From assembly GCA_002422425.1 (NCBI GenBank), contig DIVG01000054.1:1-10022 (forward strand): a DNA stretch of 10,022 nt, given 5' to 3'. The notes under the pieces are model-generated. The model was not told where the DNA came from. It did no database searches and was given only the letters and a program-made list of their open reading frames with translations. This document shows positions 1 through 6,745 of this stretch, piece by piece. A program made the position numbers and the translations under genes. This stretch comes from Akkermansiaceae bacterium UBA6138. Lineage in GTDB: Bacteria; Verrucomicrobiota; Verrucomicrobiia; Verrucomicrobiales; DEV007. Positions within the stretch are counted from its first letter, which is position 1. Each line of letters begins with the position of its first letter.

Positions 1-2
1 TG

Positions 3-25
3 TATTGAGGGCCTGGCCCTCAATA
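3..25. repeat. 23-bp near-perfect palindrome (11-bp arms)
   Basis: The arms at 3-13 and 15-25 are exact reverse complements around a single T at 14; each arm includes TTGAGGGCC or its complement. As RNA it would fold into a roughly 10-bp GC-rich stem with a three-base loop. No T-tract follows on either strand, so a classical Rho-independent terminator is not supported. It could be the tail hairpin of a gene lying to the left of the window, a dispersed intergenic repeat, or an operator. The palindrome is directly visible; its role is unknown. Confidence 0.6.
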
Positions 26-63
26 AACTCCAGGCAAGGATCACTTTCGTCCCTTTAGGTTGT

Positions 64-77
64 CTACTACGTAGTAG
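64..77. promoter_or_regulatory. 14-bp perfect palindrome upstream of selO (possible operator)
   Basis: CTACTACGTAGTAG is a perfect palindrome lying 134 bases before the preferred ATG of selO. Its size and symmetry are those of a site for a homodimeric DNA-binding repressor, but no regulator gene is visible nearby and the site occurs only once in the window. I could not place a convincing -35/-10 pair around it. The symmetry is seen; the operator role is inference. Confidence 0.3.
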
Positions 78-211
78 CATCGACGGGGAGACGCTTCATC
101 GCGTGGCATGTCGTGCTCGTCTAGGAAGGCACCGTCAAACCGCGTTTTTTGCGGCGACTTTTCTACATCGTTGAATTTCGGCATATTGCGCAACGTGTGC
201 GAGAATTAAAA

Positions 212-1675
212 ATGAATTTTGGCTTCAAAAATCGTTTTATTCATCTACCCGACGTTTTTTTTAAGCGTGCCACGCCCAGTCCGGTGCATGCCCCCTTTCT
301 CATTCGACTGAACGTGGAACTGGCTGAAATGCTTGGCCTTGAAGTTGAGTCGCTCTCAGGCCCTGACGGGCTCCTCGTATTTTCCGGCAATGTTCTACCG
401 GATGATTCTGATCCGGTCTCCATGAGCTACGCGGGCCACCAGTTTGGAGGATTTTCACCCCAACTGGGCGACGGGAGAGCTATCCTGCTTGGCGAAATTG
501 TTTGCCGTGACGGAGTTCGAAGAGATGTTCAACTGAAGGGGGCCGGGCCCACTCCCTTCTCAAGACGAGGCGACGGGCGATCGGCCCTAGGGCCGGTTCT
601 GCGTGAATATCTCGTCTCGGAGGCAATGGCTGGCCTCGGAGTTGCCACGACGCGAGCCCTTGCTGCAGTCTGGAGCGGAGAGACGGTCACTCGCGAAGAG
701 ATTGAACCTGGAGCTGTCTTCACAAGGGTAGCGAATTCCCATCTGCGCATCGGCACATTTGAATATTTTGCGGCACGGCAGGATCATGAAAACCTAAGGA
801 TTCTGCTTGATTACTCAATCGAACGCCACTTCCCCGAAATAGAGAATGCGGAGAATCGGGCAGTCGCCTTCCTTTCTGCGGTAATGAAACGTCAGGCTTT
901 GCTTGTTGCCCGCTGGATGCAGTTCGGTTTCGTCCATGGGGTCATGAACACGGATAACGTGAGCATCTCGGGCGAAACCATCGATTTCGGTCCCTGCGCT
1001 TTTCTCGATGGTTACGATCCGGCAAAGAGCTTCAGCTTTATCGACCAGCAAGGACGCTACGCCTTCGGAAACCAGCCCAGGATCGCCCATTGGAACTTGG
1101 CCCGACTAGCCGAAGCGCTGCTTCCGCTGATAGCACCGGACGAAAAAATGGCGGTCGGTCTGGCCAGGGAGACCCTGGAATTTTTCCCTTCAGTTTTCAA
1201 AGCATACCAGCAAAAATACATGGCCGGGAAAATCGGTATTCCGAACGGCGACGAACAGGACTGGCCTCTGGTGGATGCCCTCCTGAGCGTGCTTGCCGAT
1301 CAGGAAGTCGACTTCACTCTCTCTTTCCGTCACCTTCGTGACGCTCCGATCGGAGATGAAGGGAAATTTGTAAGATTATTCCCGGACGCGATTCGGGCAA
1401 GAGACTGGCTAAGTGCCTGGCGCTGTCATCTCGGGAAACGGGGCGTAACCCCCGAGACGGCGATGGCAACGATGCGGGAGTCGAATCCGGTTTTTATTCC
1501 CCGAAACCATCGCATTGAAGAGGTTATAGAGGCTGGTAAACGGGGAGATTTCGAGCCATTCCACCTGCTCAACGAGATCCTTCGACGCCCCTTCGAAGAG
1601 CAACCGGAATTCAGTCACTACGAACTCCCTCCCGGGCCCGATGAGGTGGTGCAGGCCACCTTTTGCGGCACCTGA
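212..1675 (+). CDS. selO: Protein adenylyltransferase SelO (YdiU family)
   Basis: SelO is a pseudokinase-fold enzyme that transfers AMP from ATP to Ser/Thr/Tyr of target proteins; in studied bacteria and mitochondria it acts in oxidative-stress responses. The 487-residue product matches the bacterial family length (E. coli 478). Motifs in order: SYAGHQFGG and QLGDGRA (residues 72-90), QLKGAG with the nucleotide-binding K109, SRRGDGRSALG (117-127), ANSHLRIGTFEYF (174-186), HGVMNTDN (242-249) with the catalytic-type D248, and IDFGP with metal-binding D258. The C-terminus ends CGT, so C485 is the antepenultimate residue, where eukaryotic SelO carries selenocysteine. I chose ATG 212 because homology begins at FKNRF; an in-frame TTG at 149 would add 21 residues without family similarity. 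There is no clear Shine-Dalgarno. The gene stands alone and converges on gltA. Confidence 0.96.
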   Translation: MNFGFKNRFIHLPDVFFKRATPSPVHAPFLIRLNVELAEMLGLEVESLSGPDGLLVFSGNVLPDDSDPVSMSYAGHQFGGFSPQLGDGRAILLGEIVCRDGVRRDVQLKGAGPTPFSRRGDGRSALGPVLREYLVSEAMAGLGVATTRALAAVWSGETVTREEIEPGAVFTRVANSHLRIGTFEYFAARQDHENLRILLDYSIERHFPEIENAENRAVAFLSAVMKRQALLVARWMQFGFVHGVMNTDNVSISGETIDFGPCAFLDGYDPAKSFSFIDQQGRYAFGNQPRIAHWNLARLAEALLPLIAPDEKMAVGLARETLEFFPSVFKAYQQKYMAGKIGIPNGDEQDWPLVDALLSVLADQEVDFTLSFRHLRDAPIGDEGKFVRLFPDAIRARDWLSAWRCHLGKRGVTPETAMATMRESNPVFIPRNHRIEEVIEAGKRGDFEPFHLLNEILRRPFEEQPEFSHYELPPGPDEVVQATFCGT

Positions 1676-1750
1676 CACCAGAAAGAAGGAAGCCCTCCCC
1701 CTGAACTCTTTAGTGAGAGGAAGACGAGCCTCCATGCGAACCCCACCGGC

Positions 1751-2887
1751 TCAGCTGCGCTCCTCGATCGGAGGGATCGGTTGGTCCTCGGTGGGGCCGG
1801 TGTAGAGAGTAAGCGGGCGATAAAGCCGGTTGTCCTCAAGTTGCTCAAGCACCTGAGCGGTCCATCCGGCGGCCCGGGAAATCGCAAAAATCGGCGTAAA
1901 GAGGTCGGTGGGAATCCCGAGGGAGTAGTAGACGGTTGCCGAGTAAAAGTCGACGTTGGCGTTTAATCCTTTACGCTCGAACATGAGTTCGGCAATACGT
2001 TCGGACATATCAATCCACTTGGTCTCACCTAGCTCTTCGGTCAACTTGACGGCCATCTTCCGCAGATAGGGCGCGCGGGGATCGAGAACACGGTAAACGC
2101 GGTGACCGATTCCCATGATCTTCTTTTTCCGGGCAAGACAATCCTCCACATAAGCGTCGACCTTGTCGAGGTTACCGATTTCCTGCAGCATGTGGATGAC
2201 ACCCTCGTTGGCTCCGCCATGAAGGGGACCTTTGAGTGTGCCAATCGCCGAGGTAATCGCGGAATACATGTCCGAAAGAGTCGCAACCGTAACACGCGCA
2301 CTGAAGGTCGATGCATTCATGCCATGATCAGCATGAAGAATGTAGGCCGCATCAAGGGTCTTCGTAGCCTCCGCCCCGGGGGCCTCGCCGTTCACAAGAT
2401 ACAGAAAATGCCCCGCCTCGGAAAGATCATCACGCACCGGCATGAGTTCAAGCCCCTGACGGGCGCGGTGGAAATGAGCTACGATGAGGGGCATCGTCGC
2501 GCAAATGGCGATTGCTCGGTCTTCATTGAAGTCACGGTTCTGATCATCGCCGCGATGATCGTAGAGCCCCAGCATGCTCACTCCGGTGCGGAGCACATCC
2601 ATAGGAGCGGCGTCTTTGGGAGCCGATTTAATGAAATCGATAACCCCCTCGGGTAGATGACGATGGGCACGGAGAGATTTCGTGATTTCCTCGAGCTGGC
2701 TCTTTGTTGGCAGCTTGCGGCGGTGGAGAAGATAAAGAACCTCTTCGAAGCTGCATGTCTCAACGAGATCCTGAATGTTGTAGCCCAAATACCGGAGGAT
2801 CCCCTCTTCACCCATCACATCACTGAGGCACGACTCATTTGCGATGACTCCAGCGAGCCCCTTAGAATATTCCGGTTTCTCCGACAT
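1751..2887 (-). CDS. gltA: Citrate synthase, short type I-like form
   Basis: The enzyme condenses acetyl-CoA with oxaloacetate to citrate, the entry step of the TCA cycle, in the cytosol. The 378-residue product lacks the N-terminal extension of the longer NADH-inhibited type II enzyme, so a dimeric type I-like form (CitZ style) is expected. Catalytic residues are all present: LHADHGMNAST (184-194, H188), GPLHGGANEGV (220-230, H223), GIGHRVYRVLDPRAP (259-273, H262) and NVDFYSATVYY (311-321, D313). The family usually has Glu after DH in the first motif; here it is Gly189. It follows sucD by 73 bases, in an AT-rich gap with no convincing promoter or Shine-Dalgarno, and is probably the last gene of a sucC-sucD-gltA unit. 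2-methylcitrate synthase (PrpC) has similar length and motifs, but no prp genes are near and sucCD beside it favours citrate. Confidence 0.92.
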   Translation of the reverse strand: MSEKPEYSKGLAGVIANESCLSDVMGEEGILRYLGYNIQDLVETCSFEEVLYLLHRRKLPTKSQLEEITKSLRAHRHLPEGVIDFIKSAPKDAAPMDVLRTGVSMLGLYDHRGDDQNRDFNEDRAIAICATMPLIVAHFHRARQGLELMPVRDDLSEAGHFLYLVNGEAPGAEATKTLDAAYILHADHGMNASTFSARVTVATLSDMYSAITSAIGTLKGPLHGGANEGVIHMLQEIGNLDKVDAYVEDCLARKKKIMGIGHRVYRVLDPRAPYLRKMAVKLTEELGETKWIDMSERIAELMFERKGLNANVDFYSATVYYSLGIPTDLFTPIFAISRAAGWTAQVLEQLEDNRLYRPLTLYTGPTEDQPIPPIEERS

Positions 2888-2960
2888 AAGATTCTTTTTC
2901 TACTAAAATACGATCCCCTTGTTCAATCCCGGAGATTTTTATTCCACTGGTAATACGCCA

Positions 2961-3854
2961 TCATCCCATTGCCCGGACTAGGGCCTGACCCATATCGGAA
3001 GGATTTCCCGCAACCTCGATGCCGGCGTCACGAAGGGCCTCGATCTTGGCTGCGGCGGTCCCCTTGCCTCCGGAAACGATGGCCCCGGCATGGCCCATGC
3101 GACGTCCGGGAGGTGCGCTCGACCCGGCAATAAAGGCAGCCATAGGCTTCTTGCAATGTTGCTTTGCCCAGGCGGCAGCTTCCTCCTCGGCGGATCCGCC
3201 GATTTCACCGATCATAATGATGGCTTCGGTCTCGGGATCTTCGTTAAACATTTTGAGAATATCGAGATGAGAGGTGCCGTTAATCGGATCTCCGCCGATC
3301 CCGACACAGGTGCTCTGCCCAAGGCCAAGATTGGTGAGTTGCCAGACAGCTTCGTAGGTGAGCGTCCCGCTTCGCGAAACCACACCGACCTTACCGCGCT
3401 TGTGAATGTAACCGGGGGCGATACCGATCCGGCACCCGCCGTGCGAACCTTCTCCGTAACCGGGAGTAACCAGACCGGGACAGTTCGGACCGATGAGGCG
3501 GGTCTTCTTACCGAGCATGCCGGCACGAACCCGCATCATGTCCATAACAGGAATACCCTCGGTGATGGTGACGGCGAGATCGACGCCGGCATCAACCGCC
3601 TCGAGAATCGCATCGGCGGCAAAAGGGGGAGGAACAAAGATCGCGGAAACGGTCGCGCCGGTCGCGGCAACCGCTTCGGCAACAGTGTCGAAGATCGGCA
3701 CTTTATCAGCAAAGAGTTGCCCGCCTTTACCCGGCGTGACTCCGGCAACAAGCCGGGTGCCGTAATCGAGGCTGAGCTGGGCATGCCGTCCACCAAAGGA
3801 CCCGGTGATCCCCTGTACGAGGATCTTGGTGTTTTCGTCAACTAGAATAGCCAT
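2961..3854 (-). CDS. sucD: Succinyl-CoA ligase (ADP/GDP-forming), alpha subunit
   Basis: With SucC this subunit interconverts succinyl-CoA and succinate, coupled to nucleoside triphosphate formation in the TCA cycle. It carries the CoA-binding Rossmann domain (GITGSFGGRHAQ at residues 15-26), a middle segment with GPNCPGLVTPG (122-132), SRSGTLTYEAV (160-170) and GIGGDPI (185-191), then the ligase domain. RMGHAGAIVSGGKGTA (252-267) holds H255, the transiently phosphorylated histidine. Length, 297 residues, is close to E. coli SucD (289). The difference is mainly a glycine-rich insertion of about seven residues at 133-140, between the GPNCPG motif and CRIGI. The gene starts at ATG 3854, 37 bases after sucC ends. 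The start is preceded by a pyrimidine-rich stretch ending CTCTCTTCC, not a Shine-Dalgarno. Confidence 0.97.
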   Translation of the reverse strand: MAILVDENTKILVQGITGSFGGRHAQLSLDYGTRLVAGVTPGKGGQLFADKVPIFDTVAEAVAATGATVSAIFVPPPFAADAILEAVDAGVDLAVTITEGIPVMDMMRVRAGMLGKKTRLIGPNCPGLVTPGYGEGSHGGCRIGIAPGYIHKRGKVGVVSRSGTLTYEAVWQLTNLGLGQSTCVGIGGDPINGTSHLDILKMFNEDPETEAIIMIGEIGGSAEEEAAAWAKQHCKKPMAAFIAGSSAPPGRRMGHAGAIVSGGKGTAAAKIEALRDAGIEVAGNPSDMGQALVRAMG

Positions 3855-3891
3855 GGAAGAGAGTGCGGGGTGACAGTGTTAGAAAGTCGGT

Positions 3892-5073
3892 TCAGACAGA
3901 AATGGCCCGGACTGCTTTGGCAGCAGCGTCAGCAAGCGTGTCGGCGGAAATAAGAGGGACACTGGAGTTGGCCAAGGTCTCCTTGCCTGCAGCAACGTTG
4001 TTGCCTTCGAGGCGGACAACGAGAGGGATATTGAGGTCAACCTCCTGACAGGCGGCTACGATTCCCTTGGCGATAACGTCACAATCCATGATTCCGCCGA
4101 AAATGTTGACGAGGATGGCCTTGACCTTGGGATCACCGAGAATGATTTTGAAGGCGTTTCGGACCTGCTCCTGCGAGGCACCGCCCCCCACATCGAGAAA
4201 GTTGGCAGGCTCACCACCGCAATGCTTGATGATGTCCATCGTCGCCATGGCGAGACCCGCGCCGTTTACGAGACAGGCGATATTACCGTCAAGACCGATA
4301 TAATTAAGATGATATTTGGCAGCCTCGACCTCCCGGGGGTCTTCTTCACTGGGGTCGTGAAGGGCGGCGATATCAGGATGCCGGTAGAGGGCATTGTCAT
4401 CGAAATCGAACTTCGCATCGAGGGCAAGGACACGCCCGTCCGGCGTCGTCACGAGGGGATTGACTTCGACCATGGAGCAGTCGCAATCCATAAAGAGCTT
4501 GAAAAGACCTTGAAGAAGTTTGCCGAACTGCTTAGCGATATCGCCACTGTAACCGAGGCGGGCACAGATATTGCGGATCTCGTAGGGCTGGAGCCCCAGG
4601 AGGGGGTGGATCACCTGATGGAAGATTTTATCCGGGGTATGCTCGGCCACCTCTTCAATGTTCACCCCGCCCTCAGTGCTAGCGACGATGACGGGCGAGC
4701 GGCTCTCACGATCCATGAGGATGGCAAGGTAATATTCTTTCTCGATATCGACCGCGTCAGCGATCATCACTTTGCTGACGAGCTTCCCCTCTTCACCGGT
4801 CTGGTGTGTAACGAGAACCTGCCCCAGCATCTGCGCTGCAATTTCAGCCGCCTCTTCCGGTGTCTGAACAAGATGAACCCCCCCTTTGAAACCGTTTTTA
4901 AACGTTCCTTTGCCGCGACCGCCGGCATGGACCTGAGCTTTGACGACGATGTTTGATCCGATCTCGGCAGCGGCCGCTCTTGCCTCGGCGGCGTTACCGG
5001 CGACCTTGCCCCTGGGGGTGGCGACGCCGAATTTTTCGAAGAGTTCTTTGGCCTGGTATTCGTGAATATTCAT
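3892..5073 (-). CDS. sucC: Succinyl-CoA ligase (ADP/GDP-forming), beta subunit
   Basis: The beta subunit binds the nucleotide and succinate. It starts with the family's conserved MNIHEYQAKELFEKFGV, has an ATP-grasp domain with VVKAQVHAGGRGK (residues 43-55), MVEVNPL (201-207, Mg2+ ligand N205) and LALDAK (216-221, Mg2+ ligand D219), then the CoA-ligase domain with NGAGLAMATMD (270-280), FLDVGGGAS (292-300) and NIFGGIMDCD (323-332). The 393-residue length is standard (E. coli 388). I cannot tell ATP from GTP preference by eye. It is the first gene of the sucC-sucD-gltA unit, with a candidate promoter 34-61 bases upstream of the start codon. The leader ends in CTTCGCTCC directly before the ATG and has no Shine-Dalgarno. 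Confidence 0.97.
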   Translation of the reverse strand: MNIHEYQAKELFEKFGVATPRGKVAGNAAEARAAAAEIGSNIVVKAQVHAGGRGKGTFKNGFKGGVHLVQTPEEAAEIAAQMLGQVLVTHQTGEEGKLVSKVMIADAVDIEKEYYLAILMDRESRSPVIVASTEGGVNIEEVAEHTPDKIFHQVIHPLLGLQPYEIRNICARLGYSGDIAKQFGKLLQGLFKLFMDCDCSMVEVNPLVTTPDGRVLALDAKFDFDDNALYRHPDIAALHDPSEEDPREVEAAKYHLNYIGLDGNIACLVNGAGLAMATMDIIKHCGGEPANFLDVGGGASQEQVRNAFKIILGDPKVKAILVNIFGGIMDCDVIAKGIVAACQEVDLNIPLVVRLEGNNVAAGKETLANSSVPLISADTLADAAAKAVRAISV

Positions 5074-5106
5074 GGAGCGAAGCGGCTGCTCAAAGCAGAG
5101 CGCGGC

Positions 5107-5134
5107 AACTTACGGAGTCACCCTCTGAGGTCAA
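5107..5134 (-). promoter_or_regulatory. Candidate sigma70-type promoter for sucC-sucD-gltA
   Basis: Reading the minus strand, TTGACC (5134-5129) is followed after 16 bases by TAAGTT (5112-5107). The -35 box is good (5 of 6 matches to consensus) and the -10 weak (3 of 6). It would start transcription near 5100 and give a leader of about 27 bases. It sits in the 191-base gap between the ompA-like gene and sucC, the only long gap before the TCA genes. The rest of this gap shows only a small CAGTG/CACTG inverted repeat (5201-5211) and no clear terminator for the gene upstream. Confidence 0.3.
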
Positions 5135-5264
5135 GGTGGAACTCTCCCTAAACCCGCTTCAAATGCGCCATGAGGTCGGGGTGCGCCAAAATCAGAAGAA
5201 CAGTGCCACTGATTAAACCCGGATCCGCTTTCATTCGATCCGTTCCTTCCGGAAACGAAGGCGC

Positions 5265-6641
5265 TCAGAAATCGAGGAGGACTTCAGCGCGCCGGTTCTG
5301 GGAGCGGCCGCCGGGATTGTCGGAACCGTCCGGAAGGAAGTTGGGCTTGCGCGGCTTCGTTGCCCCGAATGCCTCGGTGATGACTTGATCGGGTTCTACG
5401 CCCATACTGATAAGAGCCTGGCGGATGGACTCGGCGCGCTTGTCGCTCAAAGTGATATTGTAATCGTCGCTGCCGAGGGCATCGGCATGACCATTGATGC
5501 GAATGACGCGTTCAGCCCCCTGGCTGAGAATATCGGCGACAATCTCGAGCTGACGACTGGTGCGGGGAGTAAGTCCGGCATCGTCAAACTCAAAATAAAG
5601 AACCAGTGAGTCACCGCCCGAGGGATCTTCCACGATGGGGCTGTAGGCGACATTGCCGGCACCGGCTTTTTCCGAAAGAACGGAAAGGACCTTGGAAAAG
5701 GTGAGGCCGTTGACATGCCATGCCCCTCCGGCCTGTCCAAGCTCAAGAGCGAACTCCGAGGTGATCTGATCGGAATACACGCGGGTCAACACCCACGTGA
5801 TATCGTCGCGGGAGAGGGTTACGACGAGAGGTCGGTCCTCCTTCAACGCGAACTTCCCCTCCTCGATCGCGATCATCAAAGCCGCAATGCGCTCGTCCGT
5901 CACCGCAGCGGGATCAGCGAGGCCGCGGGCGGTATTGAAGTCACGCTGGATTACCGCTTTGGAAAAAGCGTGAGCAACGGTGAGGGCATCGGCTTGCTGT
6001 TCCGGCGTCATCGCGACCGCCTCACGTGCCGGACTTTTCGGGGCGGAATCGGCGTCGCCCCGCGTCAATTTCAACGCCACGGGAAAGCTGATTTTCGTAA
6101 CGTCGAGGGATTCGTCTCCCATCACGGTGAGGTCAGCGTAGAGTTGGCGTGGTGCCCCGCCCTCGACGACCGGGACGAAATTAAAGGACCATCTCAATCC
6201 CTCCGTAGATTTGGAGACCTCGGCGAAAGGCCTGGCGGCGTCGAGCTTGACATCGCGGCTTTCAACAAGGGCTCTCACTTCAGCGAGGATGGCGTCCGCG
6301 ACTGCTTCGGGTCCGGCGATGCGAAGAAAACCATCAAAGTCCTTTTCCTCTATCTTCGCGGCGAGAGCTTTCATGATCGCCTCGGGCGAGTTGAAACTCC
6401 CTTTAACGGCGGCAGGAGCCGGTTCTTTCTTTGCCGCGACGGGAGGGGGAGTCACGACCGGGGCTGCGGGCGCGGGGACCGGCTCCGCTTCGGTTGGGGG
6501 AGACGGCACGGCCTCTACGGCGGGAGCCTCAACTAATGGAGGTGTGACCAGCCTATCCTCCCGCTTGTTCAGAAAGAAATAGGAAATGAGAGCCCCGATG
6601 AGGATGATTCCGAAAAATATAAGGGCGGTCGGCTTGTTCAT
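5265..6641 (-). CDS. Membrane-anchored OmpA-domain (peptidoglycan-binding) protein
   Basis: Likely tethers the inner membrane to the cell wall; the specific role is unknown. The 458-residue product has one N-terminal hydrophobic helix (residues 5-24), a Pro/Ala/Val-rich linker (about 31-79), two similar alpha+beta segments (about 86-193 and 213-325) that resemble an internal duplication, and a C-terminal OmpA domain (346-458). In that domain GHADALGSDDYN (384-395) and LSDKRAESIRQAL (398-410) supply D387 and R402, matching OmpA D271 and R286, which hold the meso-diaminopimelate of peptidoglycan; GRSQNRRAEVLL (445-456) ends the fold. No lipobox cysteine is present, so the helix is an uncleaved anchor or signal peptide. 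Charges flanking the helix do not settle topology, but the OmpA domain requires the periplasm. It lies 104 bases after hisS, with no clear promoter or Shine-Dalgarno. Confidence 0.85.
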   Translation of the reverse strand: MNKPTALIFFGIILIGALISYFFLNKREDRLVTPPLVEAPAVEAVPSPPTEAEPVPAPAAPVVTPPPVAAKKEPAPAAVKGSFNSPEAIMKALAAKIEEKDFDGFLRIAGPEAVADAILAEVRALVESRDVKLDAARPFAEVSKSTEGLRWSFNFVPVVEGGAPRQLYADLTVMGDESLDVTKISFPVALKLTRGDADSAPKSPAREAVAMTPEQQADALTVAHAFSKAVIQRDFNTARGLADPAAVTDERIAALMIAIEEGKFALKEDRPLVVTLSRDDITWVLTRVYSDQITSEFALELGQAGGAWHVNGLTFSKVLSVLSEKAGAGNVAYSPIVEDPSGGDSLVLYFEFDDAGLTPRTSRQLEIVADILSQGAERVIRINGHADALGSDDYNITLSDKRAESIRQALISMGVEPDQVITEAFGATKPRKPNFLPDGSDNPGGRSQNRRAEVLLDF

Positions 6642-6745
6642 GGCGGGGAAGAGAACCTCTCGGCTAAAGAGACAGATTAATCTAGCAGAATGCTCTCCAT
6701 CCGAAACCGAAAACTCAGGGCTTCCGTCATTTCAAGCTCGGAATG

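Noticed and set aside
149..211. Upstream TTG start for selO adding 21 residues
   Set aside because: The extra residues do not resemble SelO N-termini, no ribosome site precedes the TTG, and the ATG at 212 aligns with the family start.
1676..1750. Terminator between the convergent selO and gltA genes
   Set aside because: Only four-base stems such as CTCT/AGAG and GAGG/CCTC are visible, with no T-tract on either strand.
2888..2960. Internal promoter for gltA in the AT-rich gap after sucD
   Set aside because: A TTGAAC box is present, but no acceptable -10 lies 16-18 bases away, so gltA is more simply read as part of the sucCD transcript.
3090..3845. 251-residue plus-strand frame opposite sucD
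   Set aside because: Antisense shadow of sucD, with no family signature and no promoter or ribosome site.
4222..4956. 244-residue plus-strand frame opposite sucC
   Set aside because: Antisense shadow of a well conserved gene; no independent evidence of coding.
5201..5211. CAGTG-C-CACTG inverted repeat between the ompA-like gene and sucC
   Set aside because: Five-base arms around one base are too short to stand out from chance or to form a stable hairpin.
5715..6536. 273-residue plus-strand frame opposite the ompA-like gene
   Set aside because: Arg/Gly-rich translation typical of an antisense frame; the minus-strand product has a signal-anchor and a complete OmpA domain.
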